A DNA stretch of 64,000 nucleotides from Tetrastigma voinierianum (lineage: Eukaryota; Streptophyta; Magnoliopsida; Vitales; Vitaceae), in contig JAEQBH010000286.1 in assembly GCA_016808115.1 (NCBI GenBank), positions 1 to 64,000 of the forward strand. Direction: 5' to 3'. The notes under the pieces were generated by a model. It was not told the origin of the DNA and did not search any database. It saw nothing but the letters and a program-made list of their open reading frames with translations. This document shows positions 33,809 to 45,606 of this stretch, piece after piece. Positions within the stretch are counted from its first letter, which is position 1. Every line of letters begins with the position of its first letter. The position numbers and the translations under genes are program-made.

Positions 33809-35585
33809 GCTTTTGCCGAAACGAAGGATCGTACATGTTTAAATGCAAAATGCACAATGCGTATTGCTTTCCACATCGGTGCCTTTGTCCAACACTAAAT
33901 AAAATTGCTGTCTGCAATGATGATTCTCTCCTTATTGATTTAAAAAACAAAATGCTATTGCTTTTGCCGGTTGCCCATCATTACATAAGGGACGCTGGTC
34001 GGTCCTGTCTCTTTTTTTTACAAATCGGAAAACGTTCAAATGTTATAGACTAAATTATGGCCTTTCACAATACTAATAGAAACGTTTAAACTAATTAATT
34101 TTATTAGACTTTCTAATAATAATAGTTTCATTTTAATAAAAAGCAAATAATAATGATTTTTTTTAAAGAGAAAATAATTTTATTGATTCAAACTTGTAAT
34201 AAATCTATAGATCTAAGAAACAAATTATTAACAACCATAAATGATGAAATAATATCCTGATTAATAACATAATAAATTGGTATAAAACCTATAAATTTGA
34301 TTATATAATGATTAGAATATTTACAACTCTAATTCTTTAACATACCGGTTTAATTATAATTTAATATCTTCACTGATCGGACCTGGGCTTTATTCAATCA
34401 GTTTGTTACAACAAAGATCGCAACAATATGACGAAGTTAACAATGCCTGTCAAAACTGACGATATAATCACACCATAATAGCACACGATAACCAAAGTTG
34501 TGCAATAAGACGGTCAATATATGCCACTAAATACCAAATCTTTATGTAAAATAACCATTTTATTAAGAGATAAACAGATTGAAAAAGAAATGCAGTAATG
34601 TGATTTTGCAAAAACAGAATGATTAAAATCACTACTTACTTCGGAGAAAGAAGAGTGGTTAGAGAAAAAATAAAAGAAAGTAAAGAGAAAAGAATACTAG
34701 GGATTTCCAGTGCAACAATAATGATCATAAACAAAATAATGATGATACTAACGATAGTTAAGTAATAATACATAAAATGTGTAAAGTAGGGGTAATCTAT
34801 TGATCAACAAAGTGAATAATAATGCTTAGTAGTGACTAAAAATAATAATATCGATACATGTCTTTCTAGTAACGAGTCATTACTTCATAATAATATTTCA
34901 AACACACAAAAATAATGAAATAATGTTGAAAAAATATTAAAATATATGAAACTGAGTTAAAGTTTTAGTAAACAAGTTTCATATTTTGTACTATTTTACT
35001 TCATATAAAAATTAAAAATAATTTAAATGAGTTTTGAATCAAGTACATAGACATAATTTGTTATCTTTAAATTTACTTATTTGTTATTTTTCTTCTACTT
35101 TTTTTTATATATTAGTTTCTTTGTATTTTTTCTCAATATTTTTTCAGAAATTAACTATAACCTAACATCTATTTCCATTCATTCATTTGTTTAGTTTAAG
35201 TAGTATAATATATTTTACTTATATACTTAATACTAAAATGTTGTATTTTTCCTTTTTCACCTCAATCAAAATTCAAATTTTTAATGGGATTATTATAGAA
35301 TGGTAACCATATTGATTATTCAATCATTAAGATAAACTATACTTTATGAAGACATCAACTTCCTAAGTATGGAAAAAGAAAAGCAAAATGAGTGGGTGTT
35401 TAACAACCATTTTCAAGAACAATCTTTATCTTTTTTAGAACAACAATTAAAAAAAATTCATTATATTCTGATTTAAAGACAATCTTTTTTTCTTTTCGTT
35501 CTCAAACACATAGGTTAGCTAATTTTTCCCTTTAATCCTTTGCATCAACTTTTCAGTAGAGAATTTGTTTTGGCAACCCTGTTTT
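33809..35585. other. Upstream region of resistance gene A, then AT-rich DNA
   Basis: The first 60-80 bases (GCTTTT.CCGAA.CGAAGGA, then GCAAAATGCA) match the corresponding stretch before gene B (56700-56760), so the duplication includes the 5' untranslated area. Beyond about 34060 the sequence is very AT-rich with no supported gene or element. ORFs at 33702-33950 (minus) and 33835-34053 are partly the CC start of gene A and partly chance. Confidence 0.5.
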
Positions 35586-35589
35586 AAGT

Positions 35590-35682
35590 GCAGAGGTGTC
35601 AAGCCTCTCATAAGCCCAGAGATTTCCAGACTTGAAATTTTTCAATCATGAGGTGAGAGTGGAGGGCAGATAATGTAATCAC
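35590..35682 (-). pseudogene. Resistance-gene LRR fragment
   Basis: The minus strand reads LPSTLTS, stop, LKNFKSGNLW, which aligns with LPSTLTHLSITNFPNLKCL of gene A and the equivalent of gene B. It is about 30 codons, with one stop and no other NBS-LRR part nearby. It may be the tail of a third, lost copy of the cluster. Confidence 0.5.
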
Positions 35683-35714
35683 AGAATGACTGATTCTTTC
35701 TTTACGTCCTCCAG

Positions 35715-36395
35715 TCCACAAGCTTCCTAGAGATGAGATATGAATAGAATTATCTTCGCTTGACACTTCAATATGGAATTATTAGAGAAAGAGAAAAAGT
35801 GTAATAAAAAAACACTATTAAGGTAGAAGTATAGATTGTCAACAAAAAGCGGTAGGTGCTGATAGAAAATATTGGTACCTTAAGTAAAGCAAGCTGCCTG
35901 AGATTATTATGGAATACATTTTGTTGAAGCTCTACTAGTCTTCTATTTTGATTCCAGAGAATCTCACTCTGCAGTATTTGAGAACCCATATTTGTCTAAA
36001 TGAATGATTCTTCGTTTGCTCCCTTCATTTCGCCATACTTGCAGGAAGAAACTAAATATTGGTATCAAGTGAAGGGAGTGCTTTGGGGGAGAACCTCCTC
36101 AATCAATGACATGATAGGGGGGCACTGGAGCATAAAAAATTCTTCATGAAATGAAGAATCAGGAGGAGCTAATTGCTCATGATCCAATTGGAAATCTATA
36201 TCCCAACAAAGTTAGAAACTTAAAAGAATTGGTGGATTCATACTGCACATGCATGAAACTCAATTGCTAAGAACATCACCATTGTTCCAGGCTCCAACCT
36301 TTGTCTAGAAAGCCTGAAATGAATGAGGTTCTCCAAAGCTGCTGTGGATTCAAATTGAGAATCCAGAACTTATTTTTGAAGAATGAATACCTGTG
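35715..36395. repeat. Duplicated 3'-flank block B (matches 12.2-13.65 kb)
   Basis: It matches block A at CTTCCTAGAGATGAGATAT (35727), TTCATTTCGCCATACTTGCA (36027), AAGTGAAGGGAGTGCTTTG, and AAAAAATTCTTCATGAAATG (36136), then GGAGCTAATTGCTCA and on to GAACTTATTTTTGAAGAA (36370). Block A carries the ATATCG element between the last two parts; block B does not, giving the empty site. Confidence 0.75.
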
Positions 36396-37466
36396 ATTTG
36401 TAGCATTTTTCGGTCCAAAGATCTTGATTTGTAGGAAATGGGCATACTTGATTTGTTTTAAGGACTTTCGCCTTTAACCAGATTAAAGATATGTTCCAGG
36501 AAACCAATAGGAAGTATATATATAGAAACATGATTGTTAAACTACTCCATATAGGAAGTATCGAAACACGATTATTAATTTGCCACTAGATAATCAGTTG
36601 GGGAAATGTACGTACCTAAATGCCTCGTTTACTTGTGTTTGCTGTAGAGGAAATGGGACAAGGTTAAGGAAGGTACTTCTGTTCATACCCTTCAGCCCCT
36701 AGCCATGATACAATGAGTACACCAGGCTTCTACTGGGGTTGTGGGGTAGTTCAAGCTTGCAAGCTCTCTGTCCATCCTATGGTCAGGATTCCTGGATGGT
36801 TTTTGCTCAGCTCAGGTCATGGGTCACACTAATCCCAATAGAGTCCAACCCAGGCCATGTGAGTTCATGTACAACATGAGAAACTAGAGCAGCGCACCTC
36901 AAACATGGGGTAGTGATTGAAACTAGAAAGAGGATACCATCACTCACCATTCATCATTCATTCAGAGGCCCATGGTCAAGCAAAATGAGTTCAGTTTCAT
37001 CTGCCTTGCACACTACAGAAATTTGGCATTTCCAAACCAAGATACTTCTAGGCTTCTAAGTCCATGAAAGTTTGACTCAAGCATTCTACACCTTTTTCTT
37101 TCTTTTAGTTAAACCCTAAAGCTCGTTCCAATGTCCAATAATGCCTAAGTATTCTAGTGGCTAAATAATCCTTGTAGAATAGTACTTAGACTGGAGCCCT
37201 AAATATTCATGAGTGCAAGAAAGTTTAAATATGGTGATCTGTTTCAGGACTTAATAATTAATTTCTGATCTGAATATCTTTGGAATAATATTTCTTTATC
37301 CATATAGACGAATTAGGTAGTCTAGCATATAATTTGGGTATACCTTCCAGGCAGCGAATATATGCAAGAATTTGCTCTAGCATGTTAATTCTTTCACCAG
37401 AAATTTGATTTTACTTACTAAAGCACCCAACAGCATAGACGGAAGCTAATACCGCCCATACTCCTG
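36396..37466. other. Non-genic stretch
   Basis: No gene is recognised. CACTACAGAAATTTGG at 37011-37026 resembles a CACTA terminus with one missing base, but no subterminal repeats or partner end are seen. Confidence 0.4.
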
Positions 37467-37647
37467 TGCTAGTTTATGTCTCAAATTTCTAATCCTTTTT
37501 TTTGTAAAGAATATTGTGTAGAGTAATTTTAGAAGCAATTATTGTCATATTATGTTTCATACAATACGGAAACTGTTAGAATATCCCTATAAATATTCTA
37601 GTTATTAGTAAGAAAAAAGTTACTTTGTAGGTATCTTATTAAATGGG
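37467..37647 (+). repeat. TRIM-like LTR-a, left part
   Basis: It starts TGCTAGTTTATGTCTC, aligning with TGTTAGTTTACGCCTC of LTR-c. It includes CCCTATAAATATTCTAG near 37585 and stops where Copia-2 begins. The last 25 bases before Copia-2 do not align with LTR-b, so the junction is approximate. Confidence 0.65.
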
Positions 37648-37905
37648 TGGTTTTTGAAAAGGAAAAGTAGAATTTACTACTACTTTTTCAGCTGATGTCA
37701 GAAGGATTTATATGTAAGGTAGACTTAGGTTACACATTAGTCTCTCTCCTATAATTAAGCTTAGTTACACTTAGTCTCTCCTATAATTAAGTAAATCACC
37801 AATCATATATCTACAACGAATACAAAAGGAAAACTATTATACAAGGAAAACAAGAGTAATGCACACGCCTCTATAAATGAAGATTTTCTATGTTAATTTC
37901 TAACA
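37648..37905 (-). repeat. Copia-2 3' LTR (left copy)
   Basis: It aligns with the right copy through GAAGGATTTATA, TTAGGTTACACATTAGTCTC, GAATACAAAAGGAAAAC and GAAGATTTTCTATGTTAATTT. It ends TCTAACA at 37905. Confidence 0.8.
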
Positions 37906-37929
37906 CTCTCAGTTATAGAGTGGAGTCTC

Positions 37930-39340
37930 GCATCTCTAACCTGCAACCAGAAGTAAAGACATCTTTCCCAAAGCTTTAGTCAAGATATCCGCAAATCGGA
38001 TGTGCAGAGTTCACAAATCTCAGAGAACGACCCATCTTGAATCTTATCTCTGATGTAATGACAATCCATTTCAATGTGTCCTGGCCCGCTCATGAAAGAC
38101 TGCGCTTGTCGCAATATGCAATGAAGCTTTGTCAGTCGCAAGATAACCATGCGTGTTCGATGCAATACTCCCAAATCCGAGAAGGTATCTTAGCTGCTAA
38201 CTCACAACAAGCACCACATAAACACGATATTCCGTCACCTCTAAGAAAGCGACATTGTTTTCGACGTTCGACCGCTACGAGACTAATGAGCTGGCTAGCA
38301 CACAAGAACCCGTGGTCAATCTTCCAAGATCGATCCTACCTAATCCGAATCACACAGCTCACAACCCGAAATCACTATTTGAGGAGAACAATCCCGGGCC
38401 AGTGCATTCTTAAGATAGCGCACAACACGAAGTGTCGCCCATGTGAAGCTTAAGGTCGATGCACAAACCGCTGGGGGTTACGTACGTAATACAATATCCC
38501 AGCCTGGTGACAAGAAAGAGATATAACAATCTACCAACCAACCTATAATGACCCGATCTTTTAAACTACCTTATCTAATAATTTCAAACCCGTCCATGTA
38601 GGAGCATCACAGGTTCACCAACAATCTCGCATCCTTAATGATTTCAAAGCATACGACGCCGGGAAATGAAAATCCCATTCTTAGAAGAAGATACTCAATG
38701 CTAAGGAAACACTCAAATCACCAAGATCTTTAAGATGAAATCGACTATGCAGAATCTCTGATCAAGAAGAATACTCACAGGATCACTCTTAATCAAGACA
38801 TCAACATATATCAAAGAGGGCGTTGAAGCGACTGGTATTTTGGTGAATAAAGAGATAGTCACTTAGATTGAATACACTCGCAAATGACAGCTTTCAAGAA
38901 TTTTGAGAACCACCGCCGAGATGCTTCGTCAAGCCATACAAAGGATCGTATGTAATCGTACACACCAAGTCAGTTCTCCCACCCTAAGCCCTGAGGCAGA
39001 TATGAACCCCCAGCAGATCGCGTGAAGGTGAAAGAAGATCCAATCAGGAAGAGACCAGCCTGGAAAGAACCAAGCGCAGAGACAAATGGACCTAGATGAT
39101 TTTGGTAGTGGGAGAGAAAGTATCCCGATACTGACACCCTCCAATCAGAACTCTTTTGAAACAGACCCAGCTTTGAATCACAATCGATCTACTCATAACG
39201 ATGGTTTAACTGAGAATCATCACAACCCATCACGCTTTCTCGCCTGAAGAGATGTGAGAGTCCAAGCAATGTACACCGAGGGCCCCGCACTGGATCGCAT
39301 TGCCTCCGCTTATCTCAAAGACGATAATTCGCCTTTCTGA
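37930..39340 (-). pseudogene. Copia-2 reverse transcriptase and RNase H remnant
   Basis: The RNase H C-terminus reads SGPGHIEMDCHYIRDKIQDG near 38025-38090, where the family usually has KHIEIDCHFIRDK. Further RT and RNase H pieces lie up to 39340. The active site near 38785-38815 reads YVDVLI, one Asp short of YVDD, so polymerase activity would be lost even without the frameshifts. The plus-strand ORF 38037-38453 is its antisense shadow. Confidence 0.7.
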
Positions 39341-39760
39341 CATTTTTGGGCTCCAGACTGACCACATCCGGGCAATAAAAGAATGATGTGTCGGTAGCTA
39401 TGATATGAAACATAATTAAACAGAGAATTCCGCACTTTAGCTCCAGACTGAAGCAAGGAAGGAGATTGGTCGAGCAAGCTTAAGGGTGAGGAGCATACAT
39501 AATCCATAGCCAAAGTGGGTGGATTGCGGGAGCGATCAGATATGGGGTCATTGGGTTTGGTCAGGGCGAGCAGAGCCTGGATAGCCTGAGGGAGTGGATG
39601 AAGAAGTATGACTCGGATGAAGGAAGGATGATGTAGGCGCTGAATATGAAGTGCGCAAGGTGCATCCTTGTATGAGTGTAGGTTTCGAGGAGCCGCAAGG
39701 ATGCTCATCAGCTGCCACTGGAGGGACAGTGAGATTAGAAATCAGGGGGAAGAGACGGTG
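39310..39760 (-). pseudogene. Copia-2 linker and RT N-terminal region
   Basis: An open minus-strand frame (39310-39708) contains PPTLAMDYVCSS and SLFNYVSYHSY. The latter matches the LxNYVSY phrase that marks the start of the Copia RT after a Pro/Ser-rich linker. It is only part of a longer broken frame. Confidence 0.55.
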
Positions 39761-39899
39761 CGACTAAGTGGGTGTCCGAATTGGGTGCGATAAAAGAAGA
39801 GGAAGCTAGTTAGAATTGAGTAGAATCTACCGAAGAATAGCCTAAATTGTAGGGAGGGAGGACAAAACCCTGAGTAGCTATAAAGGAAAGTAATTTTCA

Positions 39900-40905
39900 T
39901 GAAAATGTACATCCTCAAGCCAGAATATTTTCCGTGGATAGATCAACAATTTATAAGCTATTCAACTAATAACCAATGAAAGAGATAAGAATAAAACAAG
40001 GATCAACTCTTGGGGAACATGGACATTGGTGTTATGTTGATGAACCAAACACACCTGAGGTGAGAGTAAGAGGTGTAGTTTGTGCAAAGGCGTTCAAATG
40101 GTAAGCTTTGAAAGAGAGAGGAATGGGTGAAGGTGTTTCGCTGGCTGATATGGATTCGCTAAGTGAGGCGATTTTCCTTAAAATTGATTGGTGGAGTCGA
40201 GCTTGAATTTTCGGCGCCGTGCAACTTGTAAAATGTGGCTGAAACATGTCTACTCACCCCATTTTGTCAAGGCAAACACAAAAGAGTAGCTGAAAGAACA
40301 CTATTGCTTCTCTTGAAAAGGATTGAATGAAAGGAATTCTCCACTATCATTACTCGAAAATTTCGATATGAGATTCAATTAAGCGGAAACATAACTAAAG
40401 AAATGTTTTATAAGAGGTCAGGCTTCATCTTTATGTTTCCACGTAAAAATCCAAGTGGAAGCCGTGCAATCATCAACAATAAGTATGGAAATAATGTGCA
40501 CCAGAAGTGAATAATATTTATAACGAATTCCAAATGTCGCAGAATGAATAAGATCAAATGTGGTTTTGATGAGAGATTTACTAGCACTAAAGGTAAACGA
40601 TGTTGCTTTGCCAAAGGACAACAGGCAAATGTGTTATTAGATCAAAATGAAAATTTAAAAAGTTCTTAGCAATGAAACTCATAATGAATGGGAAATACGC
40701 TAATCCACTATGCATATAGATCAAGATGAGGTGGGTGAGGCTGCAGTTGGTCAGCCTGGGTGATGAATGAGAAGTGGTCCCGATTTTCCTTGTTGTTAAC
40801 GCCGTTAAGTAATACACCATCACGCAGTTACCCAAACCAATCATCCTCTCAGAATCAGATCTTGCAAAACACACCAATAAGGGGAAAATGTCATTGAACA
40901 ATTCA
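39900..40905 (-). pseudogene. Copia-2 integrase remnant
   Basis: The minus strand reads RMIGLGNCVMVYYL near 40805-40850, the lead into GAG-pre-integrase. LAKQHRLPL near 40590-40612 is the zinc-finger end, then KPHLILFI and, in the neighbouring frame, LLMIARLPLGFL (a VDDCSRATWIYL-like relic) near 40440-40500. The frame changes several times. Confidence 0.7.
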
Positions 40906-40928
40906 GTCTCACACCTAATTAACCGACA

Positions 40929-41200
40929 TTAAATCGACTTCAATGTAGGCACACATACATCACGCAGATAATAAAACGTATTGAAGAAGGATCCTCGCAC
41001 ACAAGTTAGCCTTTTCTCCACTCGTGCAACAATACCGAGGCAATGAAATATTTTTATTTCATGCAAGAACAACTTCGGGAGATGAAGAGATATGATCACT
41101 GGCACCGCTATCGATGATCCAATGAGGAGAAGAATTTGCATTAAACCCGGTTTTTCTACACTGTATTTGCTCGAGAACTCAGACCATCTTGTCATTTAAG
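40929..41200 (-). pseudogene. Copia-2 protease remnant
   Basis: WIIDSGASDHIS lies near 41092-41128 and keeps the catalytic DSG. The open frame (40929-41195) shifts partway through and reaches DVCVPTLKSI, the usual end of the domain (V.CVP...). It would cleave the polyprotein. Confidence 0.7.
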
Positions 41201-41215
41201 GACAAGAGTCAAGAG

Positions 41216-42285
41216 TTAGTGCCTAAGATCTAAGCCACCACTCAGATTACCATTTTGTTTGTGTCCATCAATGATTAGCCAGCACGTAAGTATTCTCTTG
41301 TGGCTAAGTAAAAATGGAACCTCGTTTCTCGCTCTATGTCTTGGAGGATATCCGTAAGGCTGATAATATTTCTCAACAAAGTGTCCTATGTCCTCATTGA
41401 TCAGCGACCGAGGCTCGCCTCCGAAAGATCCCGACTCTTTTATTTTGACTAAACCTTCATGAATCTGGTGGAACCGTTGTGTGTTTGGCCAATGATTCGA
41501 CCTTTGCATTCCCGCCGAATTGTTTTTCATCCGATTACTTCTTTACGCCATGGCAACACAGAATTTAATATAAACGTGTGTCGCATCAGAAGCCTTGCTT
41601 TCTCGGGCACAATGAGGAATATACTGACGGACAGAAGGAAGTGGATTCATGGCATCTCGCTCACTTAATCACAATAAGATTCATTCAACCCATTAGAAAT
41701 TGCATCAATCTTTACGATCTCGTCAGGTAATCGCTTGACGACTGTCGATGGTTAATTCATCCCACAAGCTTCGAGTTGGTGTAATAAATTGAGAGATAGA
41801 GTTTTCTGCCGATGGTAGTGTAATTTTCGTCGATCTCAATATGAGTATCGCTTTCAGAGAACCGCTCACAAAGATCTTCCCAAACCAGAGCAGCTGTATA
41901 ATAGATTACGTAGTCTAAAAATTTCGTAGATTAAGAGCAGTTAATCAGATCCAGAATGCACGATGATTGTAACGGTGACCCAAGTTGCATAATAATGATG
42001 AGTTTCTTCCTAAGGCGCCTTTGATGGTGCCATCGGCAAACTCCCACTTATTCGCATTCAAAGCCAAGGCATTACTTCGCGCCAAGTTGAGTAGTTATCT
42101 CCAATAGGGCCTGGAAATCAAACCAAACCTCGGATGATCCGAGTGGGGAGTGAAATAAGGGTTTGAGAGATCAGATTTCGATGCCTAATTTTGATGTTCT
42201 GCATCATTCATGTCGGAAGATGAGAGATTTGGCCGCATCGAGAAGGTAAGAGGTCGCCACAATGGAGTCGATTTTAGTTCCCGCC
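41216..42285 (-). pseudogene. Copia-2 gag remnant
   Basis: GHFVEKYYQPYGYPP near 41335-41385 is the gag zinc knuckle and the GYPP phrase that follows it; the last Cys is Tyr. The frame opens from 41530. Upstream gag to 42285 is broken, with no long frame. Confidence 0.65.
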
Positions 42286-42291
42286 TGATAA

Positions 42292-42576
42292 TGTTGAAAA
42301 AGGAAAAAGAGAATCGGGCTGATTTACTTTTCATCGATGTCAAGGAAGGATTTATACGTATGTAGACTTTAGGTTACATTAATCTCTCCGGTATTGGTTT
42401 AGGTTACACATTAGTCTCCTATACTGCTTCTAAAGTTACACATTGTCTTCCTAATTAAGTAATCAACTAAGTTATAACTACACCCAGAATACAAAAGGAA
42501 AACCTATACAAGGAAACTGCTATGCTGTGACACGCTTCTTTATAAATGGAAGATTTTCTATGTTAATTTCCTAATA
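42292..42576 (-). repeat. Copia-2 5' LTR (right copy)
   Basis: It aligns with the left LTR over its length; several small indels separate them. Its left edge is set by the PBS-like site at about 42277-42291. Confidence 0.8.
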
Positions 42577-42834
42577 GCTTTTAGATCGAGTTTTTGCAGG
42601 TATTTCTTTCTTGTACTGTAAACATCCTAAGGTTTTTGATTTTGTGATTTTTCCTAATCATCGTAATACTCGATACACTAAATTTTGTTCTCTATGTTTT
42701 CAAGAATGGTGGAAATATTCTTTCATCTCGCAAAGGGCTGCATAGAATTGTAATAATCTGTTTAAAAACCCTCACGCACCTTTTTTTTTTATATATTGGG
42801 ATTCCTTATTCATAGTTTCGAATTCATATTCTCA
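42577..42834 (+). repeat. TRIM-like LTR-a, right part
   Basis: GCAGGTATTTCTTTCTTG aligns with TTAGGTATTTCCTTGG of LTR-b, and GATTTTGTGATTTTTCCTAATC with the next stretch. It ends ATATTCTCA before PBS-like TGCATCAAAAG. Confidence 0.65.
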
Positions 42835-43011
42835 TGCATCAAAAGTTTCCACGATTATAACAAAATTACATCAAAGCTCATGTTAAAGATCTCCCAAGAA
42901 CAAAAAGATTACAGAGTAATAATAAAGCATCATAAAGATCAAAGAATTTACCAAGGCGAAATGTGATTACTTCATCAAGATGTGATGAAATTTTGGATAT
43001 AAGGTAAAGAT

Positions 43012-43436
43012 TGTTAGAATATGCTCAAATTCCTATTTATTAATTCTTTGGTGAAAAAAATTATTTTACAGGATAATCTTAGTTTATTATATTATTGAGA
43101 ATATTAGGCTTCCTTATAGAATACTAAACTTTGCGAATATCCTATAAATATTCTAGGTCACGAGGGGAAAAAGCTATAAGATAGATTGAGAATTTTTATT
43201 AGGTATTTCCTTGGTATTGTGGGCATATAATCCTGTGAGTTATGTGATTTTATTTTTCTTACCACTACAATACTTCGATACTCAATCTTACTCAAAGGCT
43301 TTCGTAATGAAAGAGACTATCCCTTATTCAGAGGTCAGGCATAGCTGGCCGAACCACGCAAAACCTTCGCATCTTTTTACATCGATTTATTTACCTGTGG
43401 TTCTAAATTCATATAACAAATGACATTTATAACAAA
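43012..43436 (+). repeat. TRIM-like LTR-b
   Basis: It starts TGTTAGAATATGCTCAAATT, has TATAAATATTCTAGG near 43143, and ends ATAACAAA. It includes a 17-base two-copy repeat (ATAACAAATG) at its right end. A PBS, TGGTATAAGAGCA, follows at 43437-43449. Confidence 0.75.
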
Positions 43437-43449
43437 TGGTATAAGAGCA
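43437..43449 (+). promoter_or_regulatory. Primer-binding site after TRIM-like LTR-b
   Basis: TGGTATAAGAGCA differs from the plant iMet PBS TGGTATCAGAGCA by one base and directly follows the LTR. Confidence 0.75.
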
Positions 43450-43598
43450 TTAGATTAAAGATATATGGAAGAATGAAGGATTACAAAGTGCACAAGACAA
43501 AGATAAAAGGAATTTCGGCCTGGGCAGAGCATCGCTTTTCTCATCAAGAGATGTTTGGATGACACTCAACGAAATTTGATCCGGAAGACGTAGACATT

Positions 43599-44032
43599 TG
43601 TTAGTTTACGCCTCAAATTCTAATTAAGATGGTATTATTTTTCAGAATAATATTGTATAGATATGTCCCAATAGCTTATTATCTAGAAGATACGTTTCCT
43701 TATATATAATAAGAAAAAATGTTGTGAATATCCTATAAAATATTCTAGGTTATGGCGATAGTAGCGTTATGAGATTCGTGTACATAGATGTAAGAGTTTT
43801 TGACTAGATAGTTTTGGCAAGATTTCGGTATTAAGCGCTTCCTAAGCAGTTTTAAGTGATGTTTCCTTAATTGTCACACAATACTTTAATACTAAATCTT
43901 ATACTATGATTTTCAAAATAATAAAATTCTCTCTCATCTCATGATATAGACACGGTCGAATCTAACTAGTTAAAACCTTTCAGATTTTATGCTTGAGTTA
44001 CTTTACCTTTAGTTCTTGAATTAATATTATCC
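43599..44032 (+). repeat. TRIM-like LTR-c
   Basis: It starts TGTTAGTTTACGCCTCAAATT, has CCTATAAAATATTCTAGGTTAT near 43731 and ends before CGTATCAAAG. Its length matches the other two. Confidence 0.7.
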
Positions 44033-45606
44033 CGTATCAAAGTTTCTTTGTTTGATAACACCTTGAAAGCAAAAGTTTAATTGTTGAACTTTGCAATCAT
44101 AATCAAGAATGTCTGGAGAAAACATCACCGTGACTCTGCAGGAGCCACGTTTAAGATTTACTGTAATTTGACATATTTATATTCATTCATAAAAGTAGCA
44201 AACTGAATTATCTGTAGGGGAAGGGGGAAAATATGATAAAACAAATATAAAGAAAATATTTTTTCCATTAGCAGCAAGTACAAGAGTAATGTTTTAGATA
44301 TCCTCTATTCCTTCTGAAGAAACTAATTTTCCAAACAGCAAGATTGTAAGATTTGCTTGAGATGTAATCTGAGCACAAGAGATCTTGGGAAACTGCTTTC
44401 ACATACCAACAGTTATGAGACCAAAAAACTGCACATGCAAACAGTTCATGGACCAACAATTGTGGGTGAAACAAAGAAGTCTGTCAATGTGGTGGTGAGA
44501 TCATCCACTTGTTTTGATATATGAACTTGGTAACCAAGGAGAAGGCTTGGCTGCCATTCCTTACTCTTCACATTCAGTGGTAGCATATCATGTTCTGATC
44601 CCACCACAGACAGCTAGCTCCAACATGAATTAGTGACTCTGCAACCCTGTTTGAATCACCTTTGAGACCTCCAGATCCCTAAATATATCCACCTCCTGGA
44701 TATCAAGGATGCAAAGATCTAAGAATAGAAAAGGAAAAAAAAGGCTTTAGTAATAGCTAGTATGAGCATGAACAGGTCACAGATGCCACTCATCCCAACT
44801 TACTGTGGCATGGAGAGTATTTTTCAGGTTTGTTATGTTTTTGAAAGGGCTTGGAGAAAGTTTTTTGTTCCCTGCATGTTCTTGACAAGAAACACTGCAA
44901 AAATCGAACAAGAATAGTATATCTAAAGCTTTTCTGCTAGCCACGAATGTCAGCACTTACACTAGAAGCCTGCAATATTGAAATGTAATTTGTACATTAA
45001 CTAAATCTTATATTAAATTTTGAAGGGAAAAAAATAACCTCAAATTTCTATTTCTAAGGGTTGCTATGTCATTTGACAACCTATAAAATCTACCTAAAAC
45101 ATTAATAAATGTAACTTCTAGATCTGTAAATAAATTAACCTATTAAAATATCTATATACTATTCACCAACTATCTATTGCCATGATCATCACTCTTCAGA
45201 GTTCAATCCAGACTGGAATTTTATGCATGCAGAGGTAAAATTGAACAAAAATATTTTTTTGGTACACCTTCAAATTCTTCAGATCTTAAGTTACCCTAAG
45301 TCAGAGGAACTCACAGAGTTTAATGGCAGCAAGAGAAGTTAGGAAGGTGAGAGAGATCTATCCACGTGCTCTTCTCCTTAGACCATAGATTGAAAACAAA
45401 AAAATCATTTTGATGACAGAAAGAGCAAACTAAATAAAATGCACGGTCTCACTTTGTGTAGTTTCTGTCGCAGAACCAGAAAGCCTTATGAAATATGGTG
45501 TCATGGAAGATGTTTCTATAACAGAGATGTATAATTTAGGTAATGAATTCATAACAAGAAGAGAGTTCCTCTACCATGTCTAGCTAAGCTCTTCCTATAC
45601 AAGACA
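44033..45606. other. Non-genic stretch
   Basis: After the third LTR I see no supported gene. Short ORFs (for example 44268-44474 minus) have no recognisable motif. Confidence 0.4.

Larger units (their letters stand above)
37648..42576 (-). mobile_element. Full-length degenerate Copia element (Copia-2), minus strand
   Basis: Similar LTRs lie at about 37648-37905 and 42292-42576. On the minus strand the right copy is the 5' LTR (it starts TATTAGGAAATTAACATAG). Next to its inner end is a PBS-like TTATCAGGCGGGAAC, an altered iMet site. Gag, protease, integrase, RT and RNase H follow leftwards, and AACTGAGAG precedes the left (3') LTR as a degenerate polypurine tract. Frames are broken throughout. 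No clear target duplication could be set because the junctions in LTR-a are diverged. Confidence 0.85.
37467..44032 (+). mobile_element. Three-LTR miniature retrotransposon array (TRIM-like), interrupted by Copia-2
   Basis: Three related LTRs of about 425-440 bp lie in one orientation: LTR-a (37467-37647 plus 42577-42834), LTR-b (43012-43436) and LTR-c (43599-44032). They start TG(T/C)TAG and share CCTATAAATATTCTAGG-like U3/TATA text and a CTAAATTCATAT-like end. Each is followed by a PBS-like word (TGCATCAAAAG, TGGTATAAGAGCA, CGTATCAAAG). The two internal regions are only 177 and 162 bp, resemble each other (GATTACA.AGT, TCATCAAGA.ATGT) and hold no ORF. LTRs plus PBS plus a tiny interior fit TRIM elements, and shared-LTR tandem forms are known. 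Copia-2 is nested in LTR-a. Confidence 0.7.

Noticed and set aside
37011..37026. CACTACAGAAATTTGG as a second CACTA terminus
   Set aside because: One base short of the usual start, no subterminal repeats, and the same rather than inverted orientation relative to 45607.
38037..38453. 138-residue plus-strand ORF
   Set aside because: Antisense shadow of the Copia-2 RNase H region.
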